Positions 12,532 to 23,571 of a stretch of 64,000 bases of DNA are shown here, piece by piece (the first letter of the stretch is position 1; each line of letters starts with the position of its first letter). The stretch comes from Mrakia gelida. Its lineage: Eukaryota; Basidiomycota; Tremellomycetes; Cystofilobasidiales; Mrakiaceae. Below the pieces are notes generated by a model. It did no database searches. It had not been told where the DNA came from and was given only the letters and a program-made list of their open reading frames with translations. The translations under genes and the position numbers were made by a program. The DNA is taken from the NCBI GenBank assembly GCA_024345305.1, contig BRON01000018.1, positions 744,001 through 808,000 on the forward strand. The letters are read 5' to 3'.

Positions 12532-13440
12532 CTACTGCCTGAAGTCGTACACCTTCGATGCGACGACAAAAACAAGAACTCCTGGTCAGCTCGACGTCTG
12601 CCTCCCTCCTCCCTGCCCTCGCCCCAGCTCTCAAAACAAAAACGAGCGAGTGAGACTCACCTGCTTCCCGTAGTAACCCCCACCTAGCACTCCCAGTCCA
12701 GCTGCAATGAATTCAGTTCAAGAGAGAGAGAAAAAGAGTGAGCTCGTCGTCGATGGTCGGGCCTTCTCGGACGGACTCTCCTCCGCCGACCGACCCTCGA
12801 AAGCGACAGAGACAGAGAGAGAGACAGAGACTCACAAAGGATCTTAGGAGCCGTGGCCTTCCTAAACCGGGGTGCTGATACTGCGAGGAGGAGGGCGGAG
12901 GTACCAGCTGTGAAAGGTTTGGTTCGAGCAGGGGAAGGAGGGAGGGCAAGAAAGACAGGTCAGCTCGCCGCTCGTTCGAGGCGATGGAGGGCTCGCTGCT
13001 TACCAGCCGTCTCGTATCCATAATCCAAGCCTTCCTTGATTCGAATAGCAGAGAGAGCGTAGAGGGACCCGATTGCGAAACCGCCGATGAGGGAGGGGAG
13101 GGATTTGGTTTTGGTGAAGCCTAGAGGGAGAGGAGAGCAAGGAAACGAGAGAGGGGGAGGGGGATTGGTTGAGCTCGAAGTGAGGAGGAAGGTTGAGAAA
13201 GTGGGTGTCTTTTTGGGGCAGGGAAGCAAAGGAGGGGGGAGGATGGACGACGCACCGTAAATTCCTCCCAAGAAGCAGAGACCTGATAATGTTGAGGCTG
13301 GGTGGTGAGACTAGCAGGGAGGAAGGAGGGCAAGAAGGGGAAGGAAGGTCAGGAGCTAGGAAGGCGGACGAGCACACGAGCGGATGAACGAAAGCGAGAG
13401 CGGCTCGGAGCGCTGAGCTTTGAAGGGGAGGGCGCACCAT
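12532..13440 (-). CDS. TMEM14-family small membrane protein (UPF0136)
   Basis: Short multi-span membrane protein of the TMEM14 family, whose vertebrate member TMEM14C acts in the mitochondrial inner membrane in haem synthesis; the fungal role is not established. My model has six exons: the ATG alone (13440-13438), 13310-13256, 13120-13004, then about 12911-12840, about 12704-12660, and 12552-12532 (TAG 12534-12532), about 105-110 residues. Glycine-rich helices follow one another: STLSGLCFLGGIYGFTKTKS, LPSLIGGFAIGSLYALSAIR, TSALLLAVSAPRF, then SGLGVLGGGYYGKQ. The ending VYDFRQ is like other family members. The first intron begins directly after ATG (ATG|GTGCGC), giving MSHHPAS as the N-terminus, which restores the frame. 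It is convergent with uS13m, only 226 bp away stop to stop. Confidence 0.8.
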
Positions 13441-13490
13441 GGTTGGTGGAGAGCGGACGAGGAAGAGGTGTAAGGTGAGTGTTGAGGTTT

Positions 13491-13514
13491 GGGTGGGTGG
13501 GTGGTGGTTGGTGG
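13491..13514 (+). other. G-run block, possible G-quadruplex
   Basis: GGGTGGGTGGG followed after about 11 bases by another GGG lies 50-75 bp upstream of the TMEM14-gene ATG, on the non-coding strand of that gene. Folding is only a possibility. Confidence 0.35.
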
Positions 13515-13700
13515 GAGGCGTCGTTCCAAAAGGAGATCGTCAGAGGTCGGTCAACGGTTCGTCTGACCGGAGGAGAGAGACGAAGCTCGTGATGAGGTCA
13601 AGATCGAGTGATTTTCTACTGGTCGAGAGGAAAGGTTTTCACAATCTCATCCAACAGCGAAGCAGCTCGTTGTTGTGATTTTGTAGGAGGAACGGAAGGA

Positions 13701-13708
13701 ATATAAAA
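13701..13708 (+). promoter_or_regulatory. TATA box candidate for the WDR7-like gene
   Basis: ATATAAAA lies about 410 bp upstream of the ATG at 14115 on the plus strand. This is compatible with a leader containing one or two introns. Confidence 0.4.
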
Positions 13709-14114
13709 ACGAGCGCGTCACTCCGAGCTCATTCGACAAGCTCGAGAGAAGGGGAACGTTGAGCTTTCAACGCCAACAACCTCTAGGAAAGGATACCTGA
13801 CTCTACGAACCTCGGAGACGATACATCAAGATCTGCTTGAGAACACTGAAGGGAATCTAGGTCAGTTTGAAGAGGGTGAAGGGAGAGGGTCGGGAGATGG
13901 AGATGATGGAGCGTCGAGCAGCCAAGAGAGTTGAGCTGGGAGAGCTTCCTGGCCCTTCCTCGAGCAGATTTGAACGAGATAAGAGTGGCAGAGCTCGCGA
14001 TAAGATCTATGCTGACTGTTCCCGTCGCTCTGGTGTTGATCCAGCCCAAATCACCGTCGAAAGAGCTGCATCGGTCGACCTCCTCTCGCTCCTCCTGCTC
14101 CTTCCCTCCTCAGG

Positions 14115-17100
14115 ATGCCTGCTGCTCACATCCTCAAGGACGCTCCTCTCGTGATCCCCTTCACCTTCGACGCTTCCTCCATCCCAATATCACCTTCCAA
14201 TAACGATCGCTATCCTTCACCGATCCCTCTTCCTCGTCCAACCGCCGTCGCATCGTACGGCTTCGTCCTCACCTCGACCTCCTCCTCCTCGCACGCCGAA
14301 TGCTCAACAGCTCCAGGGAGGCGAGGGCTCGTCGTAGGATGCGACGATGGAACACTTCGGCTAGTCCCTTGCGACGACGATAGTCAGGCTGGAGGAAGAT
14401 CGGTGGAGGGGGCCGGTGTAGGAGGAGCAGAAGGAGGAGGAGACGTTGGCTCGAGCTCGTTCCCGCTTCCCTCCCTTCCAGAGATCACGACGACAGACTC
14501 GGAACTCCCCCCTCTCCCTTCAACCTTCACGAAAGGAGCAACCTCCCCAACCCCATCCTCAACTCATCGATTCCCTCGTCCCTCTCTCCTTCAATCTCGT
14601 TCCTCCTCACCCAAACCCTCAGCCTCCTCAACCCTCCATCACCATGGCCCTCTCCTCCCTCACGCGACTCCAACAGGTCGAAATCGAGTCCTCTCCACCT
14701 CCAGCATCGCTTCCAACCACACCTCCTACTCCACCAACTCGACGACCCACCTCCCAGCACCAGCATCAGCCTCAACCCTCGTCAACAAGGGTCGAATCGT
14801 CTCGGGCTTGAGCGCAACCGTCGCTGCTCCTCCGACGATCACCACGGGCGAGGAGACGCTTGGAGAGAGGAAGGACGAGCTGAGAGGGCTACTCGAGCAA
14901 GCTTCCAACAGTAGTAGTCGACGAGGACGAAACGGAGGAAGCATCAGTTCCATCCTCACCGGAGGAGGACTCGGAACAGCAGCAACCTCCCTCGAAGACG
15001 TTCTCGAATCCCTTCACGTCAACAACAAACCCTCTTCTCCACCACTTCACGGTTCCTCCAACCTCCATCAACCAACTCCTCTCCACCACGCCTCCACCGT
15101 CTCCTCCAATCGATCCTCCTTCTCCTCCTCCCGTCGAGTCTCCCACGAACCCTCGTCCGCTCCTCTCTCGCCGTCGGAGGACTTCGTCAAACTCCCTCAG
15201 TCCCCGACTACCCTCCCAGCAGGAGGTCTACCACCCCCAGGATCATCGAGACACTCGATCAGCTCGCTCAGGGAGAGGCCTGGCTCGCCTGCATTCGCGG
15301 TGATGCTGCCTCCTTCGGCGATTCCGTTCGCGTCGACGAAGGAAGGTGGGAGCGAAGTGAAGTGCTCGGAGGGGAAGAGGGTGGTTCATGTCCTGCCGGG
15401 AGTGGGAGTGGGAGGTGGGGAGGGTGGGGTGGAGGCTTTGAGCGTGTTGGAGGAGAGGGGGTGGGTGGTGTGTCTGTTGGGGAGTGGGTGAGTTCGATCT
15501 TCGTCTTCGTTTGGTTCTTGACGAGTGATTCGACGATGGCCTCGCTAATGTGACTCTTGTTGGTTTGTGAAGCTACGTATCCATCTTCTCCCTCCTGGAC
15601 GGACTCTGCCTCTCGACGGTTCAGATCCCTTCGTCCGTCGGCGCGTCAACCTCAACTTCGAGCTTCGTTTGGGACGCGTTGGCCATCTCGAAGTCTGCTT
15701 CGGTGAGTCTTGCAGCATTCCCTATTCTATCTCTCATACCCATTGACTCTCTGCGTTGTTTTCCAGACCTACCGAGCCATCATCACCGGCTCGACCACGA
15801 CTCCCGCTTGGGACCCTTCCTTCCCGTCCTCCTCGTCCTCGAGCGAAACACCACCTCCTTCCCGCTCATCCAAGATCGTCGTCCTAGATCTTGAGGAAAT
15901 GGAGTTCGTTCCTTGCTCATCTCCCACTCCGGAACTGCCGTTCTCGATCTCGGACGTTCAGCTCGTCTCGAAGGAGGATGAACGTGAGTTTTCGTCTCGA
16001 CGCGTCTCGTTTTCTCTTCCGCGCCGCTGACCTCTTCTTTCTTCCCTTCATCTCCTCAATCATCCAGCACTACTCCTCCTCCTCTCTTCCTGCACCTCCT
16101 CGCAGCATCACCTCCTCCCCTTCACCCTCCACCCCCACGACGCTCCATCCCATCTTCCCCTCCCCACCTCCAACTCCAACTCCAACTCCTCCACCGGCTC
16201 ACCCAACCCCTCCTCCCCACCACCACCGCCAGGGCCCTCACATCTCACCACAGACCTCTCAGCCCACAACGTAACCAAAGCGTTCAAAGACCTCTTCCAT
16301 CGAGCTTCCTCCTCGTCTTCGAAACCCACTTCGTCCACGACGGAGGGAGCGGGAGGGTTGGTCGCTGGTGGGTGGACGGTTTCGTTTGGGACGGTGCAGA
16401 ATCTTGAGGGCTCGGTCTCTTCGAATGAGGCTCGAGAGGGAGGGAAGGGAGGGTGCTTGAGTTTGGGAGGAGGGACGACGGGGCGGTGGGTTGATTGGAG
16501 CGAAGGAGCGGGAGTGGATGTTTGGGAGTTGAGCGTTGGGGAGGAGGGAAAGAGGGAGAGGAAGGCTTTGACGAGTTTGGAGGTGAAGGGTTTGTTGGGA
16601 GTGGAGGTCGCGGAGGGTGGACTGGTGTTGAGGAGTGAGGTGAGTGGACTCGACGCGATGAGGGGATGAGACGAGGGAAGACGCGTTCGCCGACCATTTC
16701 TTTCAACACAGAACGATCTCTCGGTGTATACACTCGTCGGCTCGGATCACAATGGGTTCGAGGGAACTGGTGAGAAGGGCGGAGTGGTGCTGTACCGGTT
16801 CGTTCGATCCTCTTCCCTTGGCCCATTCGACTCGACTCAACCTGACTTCCGTTGCTTTCTTCTTCGCAGTCTCGACAAATCCCTTACCATCAGTCTCCCA
16901 TCCACCACCTCATCAGCTCTCTCGTCAATCTTAACAGGAGGAACCTTGATCGTCGACTACTCGCCCACAGGACTCACCATCTCCCTGCTCCCCTCGACCT
17001 CAGCCATCTCCCTCTCCGACCTGACCACCATCGAGACTTCCTCCCCGCCGGGAACAGCGACAGTCGTACTCTCAGCTGGAGATGAAGCGATCGATCAGAT

Positions 17101-20100
17101 CTTTGTGGGAGATGGTTTGTTCCTCCGCTCTCTCTCTCTCTATCTCTATCGAAACCCTGACTCGAACGAGCTTCGCGAACTGACGCGTCTTTCATTTTGG
17201 TTTGCTCTTCGACAGATCAAGGGCGACTCTCCCGCCTCTCTATCACCTCCATCCTATCCTCTTTCCCGTCATCCTTCGATCCCTCTCCGTCCACCGACTC
17301 CAGCTCCGAGACGAGAACGCTCGAAGGATCCATCACCTGTCTCGTTCGAGCTCACAATTCAAGAACGGGGACGAAACATGTCGTGGGAGGTGCGGATGAT
17401 GGGAGTGTGGGTGTTTGGGACGCTGAGTGAGTGCACGGACTCGCTTCAAGAAGAAGCCAAAGAGAGGGACAGAGGAGTGTGGGTGGTGGACAGCGAAGAA
17501 GATCGAGAAGCTGACTTGGTTTTCCCTTCGCGTTCTTGTTTTCCCTTCGCGTTCGTCTCGTCAGATCCCTCCTCCTCCAAGGTCGCTGGTCGATGTTCAC
17601 CAGTCCCGTCGTCGCCATCCACATGCTCTCCGAACGGACTGCTGGTCGATTACGAGGGTGCTTGCTTTGCGTTTCGTCGGAAGGGACGATTGGATTCGTT
17701 GTTCTCGATGGGCTGGAGCTGTGAGTCGTCGCGTTCTTTTCTCCCTCTCCTCCCCACCTTCTCCTTCGCTTCTCGGCTCCGCTGACTCTTACTTCACCTC
17801 GCTTCCCATAGCCTCTATCTCATCCCTGGGACCCGCGCCCCGCTCTCCAAGATCTACATCGGCGACGAGGAGAGTATCCTGCTCATGTACGAAAACGAGC
17901 AGGCGAGGTTGTGGGATTTGAGGAGTCAGGAGTTGAGGAGATCGATGGCTGGTGGGCAGGCGAAGGAGTTGATTGGCAGAGGAGGTTGGATGGAGGTGTG
18001 AGTGCGAAAGTTTCTTGATTTGAGACAAAAGGATGGGGAGAAGGAGGGAAAATAAGGGAGCGACGGAGCTGACCTTTGTTCGACGTTTGGTTTTGAAGAT
18101 GCGTTGATTCTCGGTTGGATCAGAGCTCGTTGGATACGGTATCGTCGCTTCCTCAGGTTGTGACTTCTGCTTCGGTCGATGCTGGTGAGTTTGCTCGTCT
18201 TTTCTTCGATCTCGTCCAGGTTCGAATGAACAACTGACCGGCCTCTTTCCCTCGCGTTCCCTTTCGCTCTTCAGCTCTCACCATCCTTCTCGACATCCGA
18301 GCCCTTCATACCCTCCTCGCTCCCGACGCCAAGATCCGTCCGCCCGTCGTCGAAGAACCAGCTCTTCTGCTGGAGGACGTCGCGACTCCTGCTCCCGTCA
18401 AGACTCTTCGACCTCTCGTCCCTCTTCTCTCGTCGCTGATCATTTGGGGACTCGACAAGGAGATGGATGCGAGGTGCGAGGATGGGCTTGGGCTGATAAG
18501 ACGGAGGGAAGGGAGTGTGGGAGTCGGGTTGAGAGGGTGAGTTCGATCTTCATGCTTCGTCCGAGCGAGCAAGCGAGTCGCGTTGCAATGTTCTTTTCGA
18601 GACTAACGACTTTCTTCGCCTTTCCTCTTCTCAGGGCCGACGGCTCGGTCACGATATCGAGGGAGGATGATCCCTTCAGAGTATGGAAGACCTCACCTGC
18701 TCATACTGGGTTCAGATCGCTCGCCATCATCAGCATTCTTCAGATGTACCTCTCCGTCGACAGTGAGTCGCGACTCGTGTCTTCCTTCCTCTCTTGTTCA
18801 CCGCTAACTTTATCGTGCCGTTGTGATTCAGCCTACGAAGCAGCAGCCAGCGAAGTCATCTCGTTCTACGCCGCGCGTCTTCAGGATACGGTCGGCGAGG
18901 GATTCCAAGTCGCCACTCTCGCTTTCTACGCTGAATACTGGCTTCACTCCTCGGGTGAGCCCCTCGTCTTTCTCTCCGTCGAAAGAGAGGTTATCTGACA
19001 CTCCTTCTTCCCTTTGACCCGCCCAGTCGAGATCCAACAAGCAGCTCGAGTCCTCTTCGGATCGGTCCTCGCTCAGACTCCAGACGAGGAGATCCTCGCC
19101 ATCGTCGAACGACGTCAACACGAGCGTGAGTCCTTGGCCTCAATATTCCTCGAGAGGACGAGTACATGAGCTGATCTTTGTCATCGATCCTCGAAGTCCC
19201 CTGCTGTCAACCAGACGGACTCAAGAACAGCGAGGTCGCCGCTCGAGCTCTCGTTCTCGTTGGTCAGATCGCCGTCGAGAACTACTCTCTCTTCCCTCCT
19301 GCGTGCGTTCGCCCTTCACTCTCTCTTCCTCGACCTCATCTGACTTCCCCTTCGTCTTCTTTCCAGCCTCCTCAAAGATGTCTCGACCTCCATCACCTTC
19401 TACCTCCACGACGACGACTCTCCTTACCGTCAACTCGCCATCGACCTCTGCTCGTCCGGCTTCCAGATCTGGCAACACTACATCGACGCCATGGAGATCC
19501 TTCGCTCCCTCTTCCGCCTCGCAACCCAAAAGGCTCCCTTTGGACACAGCTCCTCCCTATCAGCTCAAGCTCGTCACGCTACCCTCCAAATCGCCAGCTC
19601 CAACACTCCCCTCTTCATGACCACCCTCGCGTTCGACATCCTCAACGCTTCGACCCCAGCTCAGAGGAACGCGACGATGAAGCTCGTGGCTTTCATGGCG
19701 AAGAGGAGACCGTTGGTGCTCTACTCGAGTCTGGCGAGGATAGCGGAGGCGGTGGTGAAGAGTCTGGATCCGAACGTGTCTGTTTTGAGAGACGCCGTTC
19801 AGCAGACGGCGACGGTCATTTTAGATTCGTTGGTTTCGACGTGAGCTCAATCTCGTTCTCTCTTGCTCTTACCTGGTACTGACTCTCCTTCGTGTTTGCA
19901 GGTTCCCTTCGATCGACTTCCATGGGAAGTCTCAACGTCTCGCCGTCGGGACTCACGAAGGAGCAGTGTGAGTCGACTCGATCTTCCTTCGTTCTGCTCT
20001 TTCGCGAACCTTGCTGACCTCGCTCTTCGCTCGACTACTCAGAATCCTCTACGACCTCAAGACTGCGACTCGGCTCTTCGTTCTCGAGGGTCACAAGCAC

Positions 20101-20619
20101 AAGATCACAGCGTGCAGTTTCTCGCCGGACGGTCGTCGAGTGTTCGTCCTTCTCTCCTTCTTCCTTTCCTCCCGAGTCTCGAACTCCACCTCTCCCTTCC
20201 CCAGCTGACCTTTCAAACTCTCCTCGCCTCTCACAGAGTCACCGTCTCCCTCGACGAAAGCAAAGTCGTCGTCTGGAAAGTCGGAATGTCGTTCGGATCG
20301 CTCTTCAACGTTGGAACTCCCCCTCGTCAAGGAGGTCCCAAGCCTGGAGATCCTTACAAGACTTACGACTTCAACATCGGGGATGAAGGTGAGCTGCTCC
20401 TCCATCTTCCTCTTCGTGTTTCGTTTCGAGAGAAGAGGGAGAGCAATGAGAGCGACGAACTGACTCGACGCGTCTTCGAACTTCCATCGTTTTTCGTTCG
20501 CTCGCGCTCCAGGAAACATGACGACGGCTGCTTCCCTCGAGTGGGTCAAGTTTGAGTGGCCTGGAGAGAGGTCGGCGAGGTTGAGGATCAGGGAGACGGC
20601 TTTGACGTTCGCGACGTAA
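14115..20619 (+). CDS. WDR7 / rabconnectin-3 beta-like WD40 protein
   Basis: Very large WD40 protein, roughly 1,750 residues in about 18 exons; ATG at 14115, TAA 20617-20619. WDR7 pairs with DMXL/Rav1-type proteins and assists V-ATPase assembly and vesicle acidification; that role here is by homology. N-terminal WD blades (GLVVGCDDGTLRLVP) are followed by a long Ser/Pro/Thr-rich segment in the 1.38-kb first exon, more blades (VVGGADDGSVGVWDAE; LLMYENEQARLWDLRSQEL), an alpha-solenoid middle (AAASEVISFYAARL; LPCCQPDGLKNSEVAARALV; SSGFQIWQHYIDAMEIL), and a C-terminal WD pair (AVILYDLKTATRLFVLEGHK; ITACSFSPDGRRV; VSLDESKVVVWKVGMSFGSL). This C-terminal arrangement is the best match to WDR7. It has no close neighbour in the same pathway. 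Some internal splice sites (16000-17200, 18000-18200) are not fully settled. Confidence 0.8.
17519..17554 (+). repeat. Tandem 17-bp duplication inside an intron
   Basis: GTTTTCCCTTCGCGTTC occurs twice (17519-17535 and 17538-17554), between branch site CTGAC and acceptor of an intron in the WD40 gene. It looks like a simple slippage duplication of the polypyrimidine tract. Confidence 0.85.
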
Positions 20620-21250
20620 ATTTTTATGTAGAGAGAGATGAGAGGGAGCTCGAGCGAGGGAGTAACGAAATCACTATGACTGCTTTTGCTTGCGACGACT
20701 CTTCTCTGGCTAGCTCGTCAGATGGTCTGACGGAACTACCATAGTTTTTCCTGGTCTCGGAGAGTCTGCCTCCTCGTTCTTGACTTCGTGGCGAGAAGAG
20801 GACGCGAGGTGGGTGGACGCGAAGCTCGAAAACGCGTACCGCGTACGCACCATTTCATTCTCCAACACACCTTCACCTGTAAAGACGCTTACCCGGTACG
20901 AACCCATTCGCGCGTTCCTGTCTGTACCGGGTACCATGAGAGATCAGACTGGATTCTACTCACCCTAGAACTATGTAGACCTGCAGTTTTGCTCTTTCGC
21001 TTCGGTCCTCGGCTCGTTCGATTCTGCCCCCCCAACTTCCGCCCTTCCCGGCGAAGAGGAAATTTTTACTCGACTCATCCAGAGCACAAAACGTTCTGAC
21101 GCCCCCTTTGAGGTCCGAGCTCTCATACTTTTTTCGTTGGGGGAGGAAAGGAGGGAAATCCTTTGCCACCTCCTCCCCCGTCCCCAACGCCCATCCACCG
21201 CGACTCCCTCTTCCCCTCTCTTCACTCCTACCCCTCCTTCCCGTGGCAAC
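20620..21250 (+). other. Intergenic, 3' of WD40 gene and promoter of coiled-coil gene
   Basis: Tandem gene arrangement. The sequence contains A/T-richer spots just after the stop and C-rich runs near 21030. No gene, tRNA or clear TATA box is seen. Confidence 0.5.
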
Positions 21251-22972
21251 ATGGCTTCTTTTCGATCCATCGTCCACTTTCAGTACGAAGAGGACGTCGG
21301 TGTTACCGTGTCTCAACTACAAGAGTTGATCAAGAAGGTGAGCTGGCGCATCCCCCTCTCCTTCTTCCTCCCCTTCGCTTCGACCGCTGTTTCCACTCCT
21401 TCTCACTCCACCAGAAGAAATGGCGGTCGTTCTCAAGCATTGAGAGCCTCCAGTGAATTTGGTCTGGTGATGTGAGCATGAGTCGTGGGGGGATGAGTCA
21501 GAGAGGACTGACGGTAGACCTCGTCTCGGTCTCGATCTCGTTTTCATCGCAGCGTCCCCGATACAGCGCCCAAATGCTCGTCCAGAACTTGGAGAAGGTT
21601 CCGTTCTCTCCATCAGTTGACGCCGTGATCGTTGAGGACAATGGTGTTTTCGAAGACGTCGATATGGAGGAGGAAGCGGAGGCAGAAGCAGGAGTCGAGC
21701 TGGAGCTCGTTAAGCTGAGGTCAGAGGTAAGCTTTGCCTCCCAGGTGGGCTAGACATGATGCGACGAAGATTTTGGCATACTGACTAGCTACCTATCTGC
21801 TCTTTTCAATGTCAGGTTTCGCGCCTGGAGAAGAATCTTGAGGAGAGCGTCGCCTTGCTTGAGAAAAACAAAACAAAAGCAAGTTTGATCTACTTGACTT
21901 GGGCCACGATGCACTTCCGCACCGACTGATTACATTTTCATGTACTTTTTTCTATTCAGTCAGCTCGTAGCTCCCAAAACAACACAACCCTTCGAGCCAA
22001 CAACGAAATCCTGGTTGATTCGGTGGCGGCGAGCCAGTTGATTGTAAGTTCGCTTTTGCTTTTATGTGGTATCTCTGACGCCCCGGACGATTAGTCCTGA
22101 TGATCGAAGTGCTATTACCGAACTCTGTATGCATAGATCTAGTCTCTCACGGCTCAGGCCGCTCTGGAATTCAACAACAAGATCGCGCTTCAGGCCGAGA
22201 TCCAACTCCTCACTTCGCTTCTTCTCGACCCATTGATTCATCCCTCGCAGCCACTTCAGCTCGGTATCGGCCCTCCCCTCACATCTCAGCGGAAGCAGGA
22301 GCTCGTCAATCGCTACAACTCGCAGCTCAGAGGAGAGAACGCCAAGCTTCGTCGCGAACTGAAGGACGCCGTCGCGACGCAGGATCTTTCCGCGCAGAAT
22401 CTCGACCTCGACAGGAGGGAGAGGGATTTCGGTACCGCTCTGATGGTTTCACTGAGACTGAAGGGTGATCAGGACAGAGCGACGAAGAAGGTACGTCTCG
22501 TTTCGTCTCGTTCGAGCCGAACTTTGCTGGAGTTCTTTCTTCCACTGAACTGACTTCGCTTTGCTCGAAAGCTGGAAGACGAGCACGCCGAGCTGCGACA
22601 AGAGCACGCCAAGATGATAGACGCTCACACAGAGATGGCCTTGAGGGTCGAGGACGTGAGTCTCGCTATTTGTCAGCTGGACTTTCGAGAAGCAGAAGCC
22701 ATTTGCTCACGCGTCGACATTCGTTTTGGTCTCCTGCAGGCCAGGAAGAAGGTCTGCGAGTTCTTACAAAAGGAAGATAGATCTCATCAGAGCCTGGCTG
22801 TCTTCTTCGGTCTGCTCAGGGAGAAGCCTTAGGTCCTTGCGCATCATCGAGGACGCCAGACGAGGTGAGTTTTCCGACTCGGCGCGTCGTCTAGTTTCTC
22901 GCCAGTGCTGACTGTTTTGTTCTCCTCCCCACTCCCTAACAGAAGTGCGCCGAAGTTTTCACGAACATATGA
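21251..22972 (+). CDS. Coiled-coil protein of unknown function
   Basis: I do not recognise the family. Start ATG at 21251 (MASFRSIVHFQYEEDVGVT). Exons by eye: 21251-21337, 21553-21726, about 21816-21881, about 21964-22043, about 22143-22490, about 22573-22656, about 22739-22750, about 22820-22864, and a last one ending TGA at 22970-22972. The protein is about 290-300 residues. After an acidic stretch (EDVDMEEEAEAEAG) come heptad-like helices: LELVKLRSEVSRLEKNLEES, LTAQAALEFNNKIALQAEIQ, then a hydrophobic hinge (LLTSLLLDPLIHP), ENAKLRRELKDAVATQD and LEDEHAELRQEHAKMIDAHT. Such a make-up is common in spindle, septin or trafficking scaffold proteins. Intron 1 (214 nt) is longer than normal here. 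The 3' end depends on a weak donor (GTCTGC at 22751); without that intron the frame stops at 22832. Confidence 0.6.
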
Positions 22973-23571
22973 TTATGATTACGCCCCCATGCATCCCCTT
23001 TCCGACTAGAAAGAGATCCTCGTCGTCGTCTTCGTCGCGCATTCGTAGGTTCTCGACGTCGCTCGACGCTCTTCCTCCTCGTCGCCAGCCCGCAAGAGAT
23101 CACTCCAACTCATCATCCACCATCCCCAATCCGAGCGCGAAAGAGCGCAGCTCTCCCGCCCTCTCCCACGACTCGGAACGACGCGTCAAAAAAGCATGCA
23201 AGAAGATCATCGATCAAAGGACGAAGCGAAGCGAAGCAAGGGGCTGGAGGAACGAAAATGCAACAACGAGGGAGAAAAACTAGGAGGGAGAAAGAGCGAG
23301 TGAGATGCAAGTGGGTTGTGATGGTGGACGAGAGACGAGACGAGTCGAGGAAGGGAATCGAGAGTCGAGCGAGGGAGGCGAAGTCGTTTGCACGAGCTTC
23401 CTAGTAAAACAGAGGAGGGGACGACGGACACGAAACAAGAGAGAAGAAAGGAGCAAGCGAAAAAGGGCGATTGCGACGGGGCATGGGGTGGGTGGGTGCT
23501 AGAGACGAGGGAAATAGACGAAGGGGAGGGAAGGGAGAGGAGAGCGCGTCGATGCTGCTGCTGCTGCTGCT
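22973..23571. other. Convergent intergenic region
   Basis: 3' ends of the coiled-coil gene (+) and CCCH gene (-) meet here. A plus-strand frame continues to 23283, Arg/Ser-rich, but needs a different splice and shows no domain. No other gene is seen. Confidence 0.45.
23553..23571 (-). repeat. (CAG)6 trinucleotide repeat directly after a stop codon
   Basis: Six perfect CTG units on plus (CAG on the sense strand of the CCCH gene) begin two bases after its TAG. They therefore lie in the 3' UTR. Confidence 0.9.

Larger units (their letters stand above)
13441..14114. other. Divergent intergenic region, TMEM14 / WDR7-like
   Basis: This holds both promoters and probably a spliced 5' leader of the WD40 gene, since a pyrimidine tract and CTCAG acceptor end one base before its ATG. 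A G-run block is at 13491-13514. Nothing coding is recognised. Confidence 0.5.

Noticed and set aside
13000..13440. 146-codon frame starting MVRPPLQSS at the TMEM14-like start
   Set aside because: It lacks the family's conserved glycine-rich helices; splicing right after the ATG restores them.
18205..18235. GGTTCGAATGA resembling a tRNA B box
   Set aside because: It lies in an intron, lacks the CC end and any acceptor or anticodon stem; no tRNA can be folded.
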